Source: an uncultured Rhizobium sp. (GTDB lineage: Bacteria; Pseudomonadota; Alphaproteobacteria; Rhizobiales; Rhizobiaceae). From it: a DNA stretch of 64,000 nucleotides. The notes beneath the pieces were generated by a model, which saw only the letters and a program-made list of their open reading frames with translations, was not told the origin of the DNA and ran no database searches. The stretch lies in NCBI GenBank assembly GCA_945952315.1, contig CAMFIE010000012.1, positions 1-64,000 of the forward strand, written 5' to 3'. Below are positions 8,522 to 17,144 of this stretch, piece after piece. The translations under genes were made by a program, and so were the position numbers. Each line of letters starts with the position of its first letter. Position 1 is the first letter of the stretch.

Positions 8522-10831
8522 CTATGCCCGCCGCCTGATTTCGGTGGAAGATCGGCGCATTCCGTTGTCAGACGACAGCGTAAAGGACAGGAGCAGCTCC
8601 TTCAGTCGGGCGGCTTCCTGCGCGAGAGAGGAGACGGCCGCGGTGGATTCTTCCACCATCGCCGCATTCTGCTGCGTGCTCTGGTCCATGTGACTGATCG
8701 AGCCATTGACCGAGAAAAGGCTGGATGCCTGCTCCTTTGCCGCTTCCGCGATGCGGTCCACGTGGGCATTGACCTCAAAGATCAGCTTGCCGATGGAATC
8801 GAGCGAGGCGCCGGTCTGACGCACCAGCTGCACGCCATTCGTAACATCGGCTCCCGACTGGGTGATCAGCGCGCCGATTTCGCGGGCGGCACCAGCCGAA
8901 CGCTGCGCCAGCTCACGCACTTCCTGCGCGACAACCGCAAAGCCCTTGCCCGCTTCGCCAGCGCGTGCGGCTTCAACGCCCGCATTCAGGGCAAGCAGGT
9001 TGGTCTGGAAGGCAATTTCGTCAATCACGGTGATGATGCTGGAGATCGCCTGCGAATTCTGCTGGATCTTGCGCATCGCCTCTTCGGTTTCGGCAAGAAT
9101 GGTCTTGGAGTTTTCCGCCGAACGATTGGCCGTCACCGCCACCGCCTTGGCGTCTTCAGTGCCGCGGGCCGTGTCGGCTACGTTGCGCGTCACCTCGTTC
9201 AGGGTGAGGGCGGTCTTTTCCAGTTCGCCTGCCTGATGTTCGGTACGGCGCGACAGATCATTGGCACCGGCGGCAATTTCCTGCGTGCCCGTATCGATCG
9301 AGGCAACCGACTGGAACACCTGCGAGAGCGTATATTGCAGCTGCTGCACCGACGTATTGAAATCGTGGCGCAATTGCTCGAACTCGCGCGAGAAGGGTTC
9401 GTCGAGCGCCACCGTGAGGTCACCGGCGGCGAGCCGTTGCAGACCGTGCGCCAGTCCGGAGGTCGCAAGCCTCAGCTTTTCCGACGCATCCGCTTCTGCC
9501 CGGCGCTCGGTTTCCAGACGCAGTTCCTCGGCCTTCTGGCGTTCGGTACGGGCCTGATTTTCAATGTCTTCCGCGCGAATTTTTGCCTGCCGGAAGAAAT
9601 CGACGGCCCGGGCGCTGGTGCCCAGGATGCCACGCCGCGTGGTTTCGGGAACGACGATCCCGATATTGCCGTCGGCAATGGAAAGGAGGGCAGCCACGAT
9701 GCCATTGGCCGGCTGGATATAGTGCCGCATGGCCAGAATGATCGCGCCGAGCGCAACCAAAGCGAGAGCAGCCGCGGTGATCAGCGTCTGGTTCGCGGTC
9801 GCGGCAATGGCGGCAAGCTGCGGTTTGCCAAGCATCATCTGGTTCGAATGACCACGCCACAGAAGCACCTTGCTCTGAGGGTCGGGAATGTCGAGCGGCA
9901 AAGCTTCGGAATAGATCAGCTGGCTGTCCGCCTCGCCTCTGGACACCGAGGAAAGCGACGCCTGTGCCTGGCCGGGCTCGCGCGAAAGCACCACCAGATT
10001 ATAGTCAGGGAACACCATCGCCGTGTCCGCCCTTGGCAGATATTCAGCAAGGATGTTGGAGCGCACGATGGCCGAAACCACACCGGCGAAATTGCCATCC
10101 GCATCGTAATAGGGCACCGAGAAGACGACGCCCTTGCGATCCTGCTCGACATGGCTGGTATCGAACTGGGAATTGTCGCAGGTCACGACAGAGGGGCTGC
10201 CGACGATCGGTGCGTTCAAGCCTTCAAACGAGGTGATCGTTTTGAAATTGTTTCGGAAATAGTCAATCTGGCGAACGATGGTCGCATATTCTTCGGTCTC
10301 GATCTGCGGTTCGCCGACGGGTGCGGCAGCCGTGTCGCTTTCGGCTTTCGGCTTTTCCACCTTGCCGGTGATCATCTCGTCATACATCAGGGCAGGCGCT
10401 TCCGGCTGGCCGGTGACCGGATCGGTCTTTGAAGGGTCAAAGGAGGCGGGCACGAAATAGATCTCGGAAACCTGCACATTGCTCCACAGATTGTTGTAGA
10501 TCTGCTGGATGGTTTCCTTGGCATTCGGCCCCGTGTTTTCCGCATGGCGCTCCATGGCGCGCACATCCGGCAGCATCGCGATGGTGCGGACATTCTGGTA
10601 GATCTGGCGCAGAACCTGTGTCACCTGATTGGCAGCATCGACCGTGTCACTGTGCTCATTCGCCTTCAGCTGTTCCAGCGCACGATCCCGCTCGCGCGCC
10701 TCGAACAGCATCGTGCCGCCGATGACCGATCCGGCGACGATGATGATTGCTGCGGCAAGGATACCGGCGGCAATGTTTGCCCGCCGGATCAGGGCCGCCC
10801 GAGTCACGACCATCCCGTTGCCTTCTGCCAT
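8522..10831 (-). CDS. Methyl-accepting chemotaxis protein with periplasmic Cache-type sensor
   Basis: About 769 aa. A first membrane helix (residues 17-40), a periplasmic sensor of about 300 residues with Cache character ([20 protein letters not shown] is typical), a second membrane helix (about 350-370), HAMP linker(s), and a cytoplasmic signalling hairpin. The hairpin tip shows the canonical [20 protein letters not shown] and [19 protein letters not shown]. The start at the ATG at 10831 is preceded by AAGGGA; an upstream in-frame TTG gives only five more residues. No CheR-tethering pentapeptide is seen at the C-terminus (EIRRRA). Dual-Cache receptors often bind amino acids, amines or organic acids; the ligand is unknown. 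Monocistronic. Confidence 0.92.
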   Translation of the reverse strand: MAEGNGMVVTRAALIRRANIAAGILAAAIIIVAGSVIGGTMLFEARERDRALEQLKANEHSDTVDAANQVTQVLRQIYQNVRTIAMLPDVRAMERHAENTGPNAKETIQQIYNNLWSNVQVSEIYFVPASFDPSKTDPVTGQPEAPALMYDEMITGKVEKPKAESDTAAAPVGEPQIETEEYATIVRQIDYFRNNFKTITSFEGLNAPIVGSPSVVTCDNSQFDTSHVEQDRKGVVFSVPYYDADGNFAGVVSAIVRSNILAEYLPRADTAMVFPDYNLVVLSREPGQAQASLSSVSRGEADSQLIYSEALPLDIPDPQSKVLLWRGHSNQMMLGKPQLAAIAATANQTLITAAALALVALGAIILAMRHYIQPANGIVAALLSIADGNIGIVVPETTRRGILGTSARAVDFFRQAKIRAEDIENQARTERQKAEELRLETERRAEADASEKLRLATSGLAHGLQRLAAGDLTVALDEPFSREFEQLRHDFNTSVQQLQYTLSQVFQSVASIDTGTQEIAAGANDLSRRTEHQAGELEKTALTLNEVTRNVADTARGTEDAKAVAVTANRSAENSKTILAETEEAMRKIQQNSQAISSIITVIDEIAFQTNLLALNAGVEAARAGEAGKGFAVVAQEVRELAQRSAGAAREIGALITQSGADVTNGVQLVRQTGASLDSIGKLIFEVNAHVDRIAEAAKEQASSLFSVNGSISHMDQSTQQNAAMVEESTAAVSSLAQEAARLKELLLSFTLSSDNGMRRSSTEIRRRA

Positions 10832-10980
10832 TTTCGTTCCCTTCAAGGCCGCACAATCTCGACGGGAACTATGTTAGCAAAATGGTTAATAGTCATTTTA
10901 GATAGGACTATAGTTTATACAACGATACGGAAGTCCGAAGATAAATTCGGTCTAATATTGGCAAATATCAAAAAACCGCA

Positions 10981-12327
10981 TCAAAGCGAAGGTCCGAGCT
11001 TCAACGGGCTGCCATCGGTAAAGCGGCTGAAGCGGAAACGGGTGAGATCGTGGCCCACCGGATTGCCTTGAACGAGATCGGCAATCACCCGCCCGACACC
11101 GGGGCCAATCCCGAAACCATGGCCGCTCATGCCGGTCCCGACAAAGAGGCCCGGTCTGGCCTCGATCCGGTCGATAACTGGCACGACATCGGGCATGGCA
11201 TCGATCAGTCCTGCCCAGCTCTGGCGGAAGGTGACCGGTCCGACGGAGGGAAAAAGCCGGGTGAAATTCCGGGCCAGAACCCGCTCCAGATCCCGGGGCG
11301 GCGCGGGATCGAGAATGCGCAGTGCCTCGAACGGGCTTTCCTCATCCGCCTCCCAGCCGCGCGGTGTCATCCAGCCATCGGGATAGCCTGCGGGCGCAAA
11401 AGGCGTATAGCGGGTGCCGAGCGGATTGGCCTTCAGTGCGGGCAGATATTTCAGCACATGCCGGAAGGCATCCGGCCCCACATGCAGGAGGTTCGGCCCA
11501 CCGGGCGCAAGGGTATAGCCGCCATCCTGCCTGCGGCGAAAGGCGATATCGTCATCGGAAGCGGCACCGCCGTGGATATCCGGCAGCGGCATGGTCGCGG
11601 CCACGGCCGAGCGGACCGAAAGCTGGGGAATGGAAATCCCGTGTCGCTGCAGGAAGAGCGACGACCAGGCCCCGCCCGCAACGACAACCGCCGAACAGGC
11701 AATGCGGCCCGCTTCGGAATAAACGCCGCTGATCCGCCCGGCGCTGACATCCAGCGTGCGGGCGGCACAGTTTTCTACAAGCGCCACGCCCTTTCGCCTT
11801 GCAAGCCGGGCAAGGGCCGGAACGGCAAGCCAGGGCTCGGCCCGCATGTCGGACGGCGTGACGAGCGCCCCGGCAAAACGGCGCGAAATGCCGGGAAACA
11901 TTCGCGCGGTCTCGTTGTCATCGAGCAGGCGCGTATCCAGCGCATAGCGTTCGGCAAGTGCGAGAAACCGGTCGAAATCGGCAACATCCCTTTCCGTCCG
12001 GGCGAAATAGGTGACACCGGCCTCCGTCAGCCCGAAATCCTCGCCGCTCTCGGCAGCCAGCTCCTTCCAGAGCCTGATTGCCTCGATCACGATCGGCAAT
12101 TCGTCGCCATCGCGGCCCTGTTTGCGGATCCAGCCCCAGTTCCGTGACGACTGCTCGGCCGCGATGCGGCCCTTTTCCAGCACGACCACGGACAATTTGC
12201 GTTCCGCGAGGTAGAGCGCGGTCGAGACGCCGATAACGCCGCCGCCGATCACCACCACATCGGCTTCGCGCAGGGGTGGTCCGGGAAACTCGACGGGATT
12301 TTCGAGCGTGAAGGGGAAACCAGCCAT
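10981..12327 (-). CDS. FAD-dependent oxidoreductase, DAO family (amino acid/amine oxidase-like)
   Basis: About 448 aa. An N-terminal dinucleotide-binding motif VVVIGGGVIGVSTALYLA is followed by VVLEKGRIAAEQSSRNWGW, the typical D-amino-acid-oxidase/glycine-oxidase/sarcosine-oxidase fold. The C-terminal FVGTGMSGHGFGIGPGVGRVIADL is the second FAD contact. Such proteins oxidise C-N bonds of amino acids and N-methyl amines, passing electrons to oxygen or the quinone pool. The start at 12327 (MAGFPF) was chosen over an upstream in-frame start because the extra 33 residues are low-quality sequence and the motif then lies at the usual distance from the N-terminus. It sits downstream of the PaiB-like gene in the same direction. 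Substrate unknown. Confidence 0.82.
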   Translation of the reverse strand: MAGFPFTLENPVEFPGPPLREADVVVIGGGVIGVSTALYLAERKLSVVVLEKGRIAAEQSSRNWGWIRKQGRDGDELPIVIEAIRLWKELAAESGEDFGLTEAGVTYFARTERDVADFDRFLALAERYALDTRLLDDNETARMFPGISRRFAGALVTPSDMRAEPWLAVPALARLARRKGVALVENCAARTLDVSAGRISGVYSEAGRIACSAVVVAGGAWSSLFLQRHGISIPQLSVRSAVAATMPLPDIHGGAASDDDIAFRRRQDGGYTLAPGGPNLLHVGPDAFRHVLKYLPALKANPLGTRYTPFAPAGYPDGWMTPRGWEADEESPFEALRILDPAPPRDLERVLARNFTRLFPSVGPVTFRQSWAGLIDAMPDVVPVIDRIEARPGLFVGTGMSGHGFGIGPGVGRVIADLVQGNPVGHDLTRFRFSRFTDGSPLKLGPSL

Positions 12328-12422
12328 GGCACAGGCCCTTTGGAGCGGTGGGAAAGAGAGGGGAAGGCTAGCGCGTCTGCCAGACCCGATCAACCGGCTG
12401 ACCGGCGCCCGGCATCCGCCCG

Positions 12423-13046
12423 TCACTGCGGGATCAGGTCAGAAACGGCACGGGTTGAAGCAACCGGGCTTTCAGCCATACCGGCCCGCACGCCGGCGCG
12501 ATCTTCCGCCGGGCGGTTCTGGCTGAGCTTGCGTTTGCCGACGAGGCTTGTCAGCGGCATGCGCAACCCGACAATGCCGTGCAACTGCGCCTTGATGTAA
12601 GGTTCCGGCGCATCGGATACGGCCCAGGGGTCTGGCCGGTCTTTCTCATGCCGATCGGTGAGACGGTTCACCACATCCAGCAGCCGGTCCGCATCGTCGA
12701 AAAACTCCGCAGATCCGCGCGCCTGCACCGCCACATAGTTCCAGGTCGGCACGACCTTTCCATGCTCGGCCTTGGCGGCATACCAGGAGGGGGTGACATA
12801 GGCATCCGGCCCGAGAAAGAGCGCAAGCGCTTCGCCGATCATCTCTGCCCGCCAATGGTCATTGGCACGGGCAAAATGGGCATAAAGGACACCCATTTCA
12901 CCCTCGGTCTCGTCGAAAAGCATCGGCAGGCCCGTAACCTTCGGACCATCCGGCGTCGCGGTGACAAATTGGGCAAAGGGGCAGGCCTTCACCATCGCGA
13001 TCAGGTCTGCCTGATCATCGACTGCAAAGGCAGGGGGCACATACAT
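12423..13046 (-). CDS. FMN-binding PaiB-like (negative transcriptional regulator) family protein
   Basis: About 207 aa. Starts MYVPPAF, as PaiB-family proteins do, followed by the split-barrel FMN-binding fold (FVTATPDGPKVTGLPMLFDE, LYAHFARANDHW, and the central TPSWYAAKAEHGKVVPTWNY). Members are called PaiB after the Bacillus protein that lowers protease synthesis, but most are of unknown role and probably flavin or heme-binding redox proteins. GGAGGA seven bases before the ATG at 13046 fixes the start. It is upstream of and co-directional with the DAO-type oxidoreductase (95-bp gap). Confidence 0.85.
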   Translation of the reverse strand: MYVPPAFAVDDQADLIAMVKACPFAQFVTATPDGPKVTGLPMLFDETEGEMGVLYAHFARANDHWRAEMIGEALALFLGPDAYVTPSWYAAKAEHGKVVPTWNYVAVQARGSAEFFDDADRLLDVVNRLTDRHEKDRPDPWAVSDAPEPYIKAQLHGIVGLRMPLTSLVGKRKLSQNRPAEDRAGVRAGMAESPVASTRAVSDLIPQ

Positions 13047-13148
13047 GGCTATCCTCCGGGCAGGGCAGGATGGAGCCTCGCCGCATCCCGTCGATCCCAT
13101 CATATGAGCAATGCCGAAGAGGGCCGTCAAGCCGGGCTGCGGCGGTTG

Positions 13149-13640
13149 TCAGTTCTTTGTCGCACAGCGCTTGAAGGCGGGAAGATGGTGGCTGTCGGAG
13201 ACAAAGCTCAGCCTCTCGAACACGGCCTTGATATCGTGATACTGATCGACCACAGGCAGCAGTTCCTTATGATAGAGATCGCGGTTGGCGATTTCCGCAT
13301 CGACGCCCATCTGGCAAGCCTCACCCAACGTATCCGGCACCTTTGCCTTGATTTCCGCCGAACCGAGTTTCGTATTGCGCGGCAGGGGCATGCCATAGGC
13401 CGTCATCAATTGCGCGATCTTGGCCTGATGACGCCGCTCGGAACGGATGATGGTGGAGAAGGGTCGGCGCGTGCCGAACTTTTCAAGCACCGCGGCATAG
13501 AAGGCTTCTGCATGGAACTCATCATCGAGGGCGCGCAAAAGAGCCTGTCTTTGCGCGTCTGCGAGCGTGTCTGCCCGCGCCGCCTGCGGGGCAGCAAGCG
13601 CGACAAGAGAAAGACCAATGGCAGCCAGTAGCATTTTCAT
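13149..13640 (-). CDS. Periplasmic ferritin-like protein (DUF2202-type)
   Basis: About 163 aa with a signal peptide (MKMLLAAIGLSLVALAAPQAARA). The mature part is helical and carries paired acidic/His motifs typical of ferritin-like four-helix bundles: DDEFHAEAFY, then SERRHQAKI, then DAEIANRDLY and SDSHHLPAFKRC. These resemble DUF2202 proteins. The start at 13640 follows AGGAGATCTTGCG. Function is unknown; a periplasmic metal-binding or redox role is inferred from the fold. It lies at the edge of a two-component/PepSY/flavin-transfer cluster and seven kilobases from a VIT1-type Fe/Mn transporter, which strengthens a metal theme. Confidence 0.7.
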   Translation of the reverse strand: MKMLLAAIGLSLVALAAPQAARADTLADAQRQALLRALDDEFHAEAFYAAVLEKFGTRRPFSTIIRSERRHQAKIAQLMTAYGMPLPRNTKLGSAEIKAKVPDTLGEACQMGVDAEIANRDLYHKELLPVVDQYHDIKAVFERLSFVSDSHHLPAFKRCATKN

Positions 13641-13758
13641 CGCAAGATCTCCTGAAACAGGTCCTTTTCGCCAGCAAGCATAAAAGGACATTCGGTCAAT
13701 AAACCTATATCCCTAATGTCTGGCGATCTTTCATGATTCAGATCAATATTAATTTTAT

Positions 13759-15141
13759 TTAATGATGTGCGGGCGACGGAAGGATAATGACCATTTCCAC
13801 GCCGTCCGGCTGGCCTTTGCGGGGCGAATGAACTTCGATCCGGGCGCCGGTCCTGTCGCAGATTACCTTGACGATGGAAAGACCGAGACCGGTTCCGCCG
13901 ATGCGGGCATTGCCGCGCTCGAAACGCTGCATCAGCCGCGCCATCGCATCTGCGGGAAGCGGCGGCCCGTCATTGGCGACCCGAAGCGTCCCTTCCGGCG
14001 AAAGCGAGACAAGCACGGGCCGGTCGCGGGCTCCGTGTTTCAGCGCATTTTCCACGAGGTTTCTGAGCAGGATACCGACCGCATCCGGATCGAGATCGGA
14101 GCGGACGGCAAGCGACGGCAGGTCGACGCTGACCCGGCCTTCGCCCGCGCGCTCGAAATCCTCGGCGATCATGCGAACCACCAGCCTGATATCGGAAACC
14201 TCGTCGCTTTTGAGCCGTCCGCCCTCGGCGCGGGCAAGCTGCATCAGCTTTTCCGACATGCGCATCAGCCGCTTCAGCGTGGTTTCGATCTCGGTTGCAC
14301 GGCCCGCCGTCTGGGGATCTGACGTTTCGGCGCGGATGCGTTGCGCCTGCGCGATTGCGCCGGCAACGGGCGTGCGCAATTCATGCGCGGCATTGGCGGC
14401 CAGGGTGCGCTCGGCCTGAAAGGCATCGCGCAGCCGCCCCAGCAATTGATTGACACCTGCCGAAATCGGCAGCAATTCGCGCGGCAAGGCGCCATCGGGA
14501 AGGGGCGAGAGATCCTGTGCGCCGCGTTCCTCCAGCCCCTTCTGCAATTGCCGCACGGGTTTCAGCGACCCGCGCACCAGAAGCAGGATCACAAGAAGAC
14601 TGAAGGGAATGACCACGAGCAGCGGCGAGACGAGCCCGAGCAGCATCTTTCGCGACAGGGCTTCCCGCTGATCCAGCGGTTCTGCGACAGCAATCGTCAA
14701 CCGGCCATCGGCGCTGGTATCGTAGTAGAGCTGGTGGGTGGCCGTGCGCAGGAAACCATCACTCAGCGCGGGCGGAAAATCCGCATCATTCGCGCCATGG
14801 GAACGAATGAGCACGCGGCCGTCGCGGTCTCGCACCAGAAAGCTTACCTTTTCGCCATAGCGGATATCGCTGTCGCCATCCATTTCGCCGGGATCGCGCG
14901 CGCGGCCTTCGTCGTCATGCTCTTCGCCAGCATCATCGTCGCTGTGACGGGTTTTCTGGAGATCGTGGCGGACAATCGGCAGCAGCCGGTCGGCGGTGGC
15001 TTTCAGCCCGTCGTCATAGACCTGCTCGAAATCCTGCCCCAGCCTGCTTGCGGTCAGGCCCGCAGCCGCAAGCCAGAGCAGCGTGATCGACAGGCCGACG
15101 GTAAACGCAAGGCGTGCTTGCAGCGACTGGAAAATCCTCAT
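13759..15141 (-). CDS. Two-component sensor histidine kinase with acidic periplasmic loop
   Basis: About 461 aa. Two membrane helices (about 12-32 and 165-189) enclose a periplasmic sensor. Residues 66-92 are strongly acidic with several His (pattern HSDDDAGEEHDDEG). A HAMP linker and the phospho-acceptor box AANAAHELRTP (His253) follow, then an N-box NLVENALKHG and a G-box GGTGLGLSIVK. The architecture resembles QseC/PmrB/TctE-type kinases of OmpR systems. The start at 15141 overlaps the response regulator stop (15138), so the two are co-translated. The acidic/His loop could bind metal ions or another cation; that is inference. It is divergent from the PepSY/flavin-transfer genes, the likely regulon. 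Confidence 0.9.
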   Translation of the reverse strand: MRIFQSLQARLAFTVGLSITLLWLAAAGLTASRLGQDFEQVYDDGLKATADRLLPIVRHDLQKTRHSDDDAGEEHDDEGRARDPGEMDGDSDIRYGEKVSFLVRDRDGRVLIRSHGANDADFPPALSDGFLRTATHQLYYDTSADGRLTIAVAEPLDQREALSRKMLLGLVSPLLVVIPFSLLVILLLVRGSLKPVRQLQKGLEERGAQDLSPLPDGALPRELLPISAGVNQLLGRLRDAFQAERTLAANAAHELRTPVAGAIAQAQRIRAETSDPQTAGRATEIETTLKRLMRMSEKLMQLARAEGGRLKSDEVSDIRLVVRMIAEDFERAGEGRVSVDLPSLAVRSDLDPDAVGILLRNLVENALKHGARDRPVLVSLSPEGTLRVANDGPPLPADAMARLMQRFERGNARIGGTGLGLSIVKVICDRTGARIEVHSPRKGQPDGVEMVIILPSPAHH

Positions 15142-15797
15142 GGCTTGCCCAGCCTGTAGCCGAGGCCGCGCTCGGTCTCGATCACCTGGGCGCCAAGTTT
15201 CTTGCGCAGGCGGCTGACATGCACCTCGATGGCATTGCTCTCCACATCCGTATCGAAGGAATAGAGCCGCTCCTCGAGCTGCGCCTTGGACAGCAACTGT
15301 CCCGGTCTTTGCAGGAAGGCCTCGAACAGCACCCATTCCCGTGCGGTCAGAATGACGGGCTTGCCCTTGAGACGCAGATTGCGGGCGGCAATATCCACCT
15401 CGAGCTCTCCAAGCGTGATGATCGGGTTGGGATTGCCCGCATAGCGACGGGCGACCGAGCCGATACGGGCGGAAAGCTCTGCCAGATCAAAGGGCTTGAC
15501 CATATAGTCATCCGCCCCGGCATTGAGACCGGCAATGCGGTCCGATACCTGGTCAAGCGCCGTCAGGATCATCACCGGCGTGACGCTGCCTCTGGCGCGA
15601 AGGGCCTTGAGAAAGGGAATGCCGAGCCCGTCCGGGAGCATGAGATCGAGCAGCACGAGATCGAAGGCAGCCGCATCCAGCGCCTCTGCGGCCCGGTCCA
15701 GCCGCTGCACCCAGTCGACCGAATGTCCATCGGCGGCGATCTGGTCGCGAATGGCGGCACCCAGCGCGGTGTCATCCTCGATCAGCAATACGCGCAT
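15138..15797 (-). CDS. OmpR-family response regulator
   Basis: 219 aa. Receiver domain with acidic pocket (EDD at 7-9), phospho-acceptor Asp51 (VLLDLMLPDG) and the KPFD lysine. A C-terminal winged helix ends in VEVHVSRLRKKL-like residues (here IEVHVSRLRKKLG) and the GLGYRLG wing. It pairs with the overlapping kinase gene downstream. The 136-bp gap to the divergent PepSY gene contains the probable target promoter. QseB/PmrA/TctD-like, but the signal is not known. Confidence 0.93.
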   Translation of the reverse strand: MRVLLIEDDTALGAAIRDQIAADGHSVDWVQRLDRAAEALDAAAFDLVLLDLMLPDGLGIPFLKALRARGSVTPVMILTALDQVSDRIAGLNAGADDYMVKPFDLAELSARIGSVARRYAGNPNPIITLGELEVDIAARNLRLKGKPVILTAREWVLFEAFLQRPGQLLSKAQLEERLYSFDTDVESNAIEVHVSRLRKKLGAQVIETERGLGYRLGKP

Positions 15798-15933
15798 GAG
15801 CGGCCCTCCCCGTGTCTCCTTCTTAGTCCAACCTCCACCTTACGGGAAGCTGAAGCACAATTTCATTTGCCGTCAGGTGAGCGTCAGTTTCGAGGCCGAA
15901 ATCTTCATCCATCGAAACGAGAGGGACGCCCAG

Positions 15934-16251
15934 ATGAAAACCCCGGTCCGCCTGTCTGCGCTGGCGCTGCTGATGATCACGGCGGTGGCCGCCAGGGCAG
16001 AAGAGCAATGCGAGGCGCCGACCGGCCAGTGGCAAAGCCGCGAGGCCGTCCGCCATTTTGCCGAAGAGCGCGGCTGGATCGTCCGGCGCATCAAGATCGA
16101 TGACGGCTGCTACGAAATCCACGCCTCCGACCAGAACGGCAAGCGCTTCGAGGCCCGCATCGATCCCGTGAAGCTTACCGTGCTCGAAATCGAGACCCAT
16201 GACGATCATGGCGGCCACGGCGAGCATGACGACGAGGCTGAAAAGCCCTGA
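15934..16251 (+). CDS. Small periplasmic PepSY-domain protein with His/Asp-rich tail
   Basis: 105 aa. Signal peptide (MKTPVRLSALALLMITAVAARA), then one PepSY domain (REAVRHFAEERGWIVRRIKI ... YEIHASDQNGKRFEARIDP). It ends in a metal-binding-looking tail HDDHGGHGEHDDEAEKP. The start at 15934 follows GAGAGGGA. It is divergent from the response regulator and is the first of a rightward run (PepSY, acidic protein, DUF2271, PepSY-flavodoxin reductase, ApbE). PepSY domains are found in peptidase propeptides, sensor-associated periplasmic proteins and flavin-transfer/reductase systems. The His/Asp tail echoes the acidic loop of the sensor kinase next door. Confidence 0.82.
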   Translation: MKTPVRLSALALLMITAVAARAEEQCEAPTGQWQSREAVRHFAEERGWIVRRIKIDDGCYEIHASDQNGKRFEARIDPVKLTVLEIETHDDHGGHGEHDDEAEKP

Positions 16252-16295
16252 TCCCTTCCCTGAATTCCCTGCTGATCCACAACGAGGAGACTACG

Positions 16296-16622
16296 ATGAT
16301 ACTTCGACGCCTTATGCTTCTGGCCGCTGCCGGTGCTGGCCTTTCCGCCCCGCTTCTTGCCCATGCCATGCCGCTTCATCTCTCAAGCCCGTCCGGCACC
16401 GCACAGATCCTTCTGGTCGATGATGACGGGGACGAGGACGAATACCAGTCTGAAGGCGGCGACGATGACAGCAACCGCAAGGCAAACTGCGGCGAAGGCG
16501 AGGGCGAAGATGATGACGAGGGTGGCTGCGCGACCGGGCAGGGTGCTGCCCCGCAAAATGCCAATCCGCCCGCCAATGGCCTGATCACCCCCGGCTCCAA
16601 GCCGCAAGTCCAGATCAACTGA
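16296..16622 (+). CDS. Small secreted acidic protein of unknown function
   Basis: 108 aa. A clear signal peptide (MILRRLMLLAAAGAGLSAPLLAHA) is followed by a low-complexity mature part. Residues about 42-77 are mostly Asp/Glu/Gly with a pair of Cys (NCGEGEGEDDDEGGC), then a Pro/Asn/Gln-rich end. GAGGAGA upstream of the ATG supports translation. I do not recognise a family. It lies between the PepSY protein and the DUF2271 protein. The two Cys and the acidic run would suit cation binding in the periplasm, but nothing more can be claimed. Confidence 0.65.
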   Translation: MILRRLMLLAAAGAGLSAPLLAHAMPLHLSSPSGTAQILLVDDDGDEDEYQSEGGDDDSNRKANCGEGEGEDDDEGGCATGQGAAPQNANPPANGLITPGSKPQVQIN

Positions 16623-16651
16623 ACCGCAATTTTCCGAACGGAACCAGAAGC

Positions 16652-17128
16652 ATGACCATTCGATCCTTCCTCGCCGCCCTTGCCGTTACCACGGCGCTGA
16701 GCTTTCCGGCCCTTGCCCATGCGGGCCAGGTGAAGCTTTCCACCAATCTGCGCGATTATGGCGGCAACCCGGCCTTTCTCGCCTATTACGTCACCGATGC
16801 CAGCGGCAAATATGCCGGCAGCCTGTGGATGGCGGGCGGCCGCACCCGCTACTACCGTCACCTCTCGGGCTGGTATCAGGCAACCGGAGGCAATGCCGGT
16901 GAGGTCAATGGCGTGACGGGCGCAAGCGTCGGCTCCGGCCGGTCGCTCGACATTTCGCTGGATCTGACCGATGCCCTGTTCGATGCCGGCTATCAGCTGC
17001 ATATCGATGCCGCCGTCGAGGACATGCGCGAAAGCCCGGATGAAATCGTCATTCCGCTGACCTCTGCCAATGCGGGCAAGACCGTTCAGGGTCGCCGCTA
17101 TATCGCAGATTTCACCTTCTCCCGCTGA
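16652..17128 (+). CDS. DUF2271 periplasmic protein with flavinylation-like motif
   Basis: 158 aa with a signal peptide (MTIRSFLAALAVTTALSFPALAHA). The mature part is a beta-rich domain resembling DUF2271 (FLAYYVTDASGKYAGSLWMAGG). It contains N86-G-V-T-G-A-S92, close to the D-x-V-[ST]-G-A-T site at which ApbE attaches FMN to NqrC/RnfG-type proteins. With apbE two genes downstream and a PepSY-flavodoxin reductase between, a role as periplasmic covalent-flavin electron carrier is plausible. The motif is seen in the sequence; that Ser92 is flavinylated is inference. Confidence 0.7.
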   Translation: MTIRSFLAALAVTTALSFPALAHAGQVKLSTNLRDYGGNPAFLAYYVTDASGKYAGSLWMAGGRTRYYRHLSGWYQATGGNAGEVNGVTGASVGSGRSLDISLDLTDALFDAGYQLHIDAAVEDMRESPDEIVIPLTSANAGKTVQGRRYIADFTFSR

Positions 17129-17144
17129 AGCCAGAGTATTGATA

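Noticed and set aside
8501..10432. 643-residue open frame antisense to the chemoreceptor gene
   Set aside because: The minus strand encodes a canonical chemoreceptor hairpin; the plus frame is a shadow.
13759..15336. Longer histidine kinase reading frame starting at 15336
   Set aside because: The extra 65 residues are antisense-like sequence over the response regulator; the ATG at 15141 overlaps the regulator stop and begins MRIFQSLQARL, as kinases of this type do.
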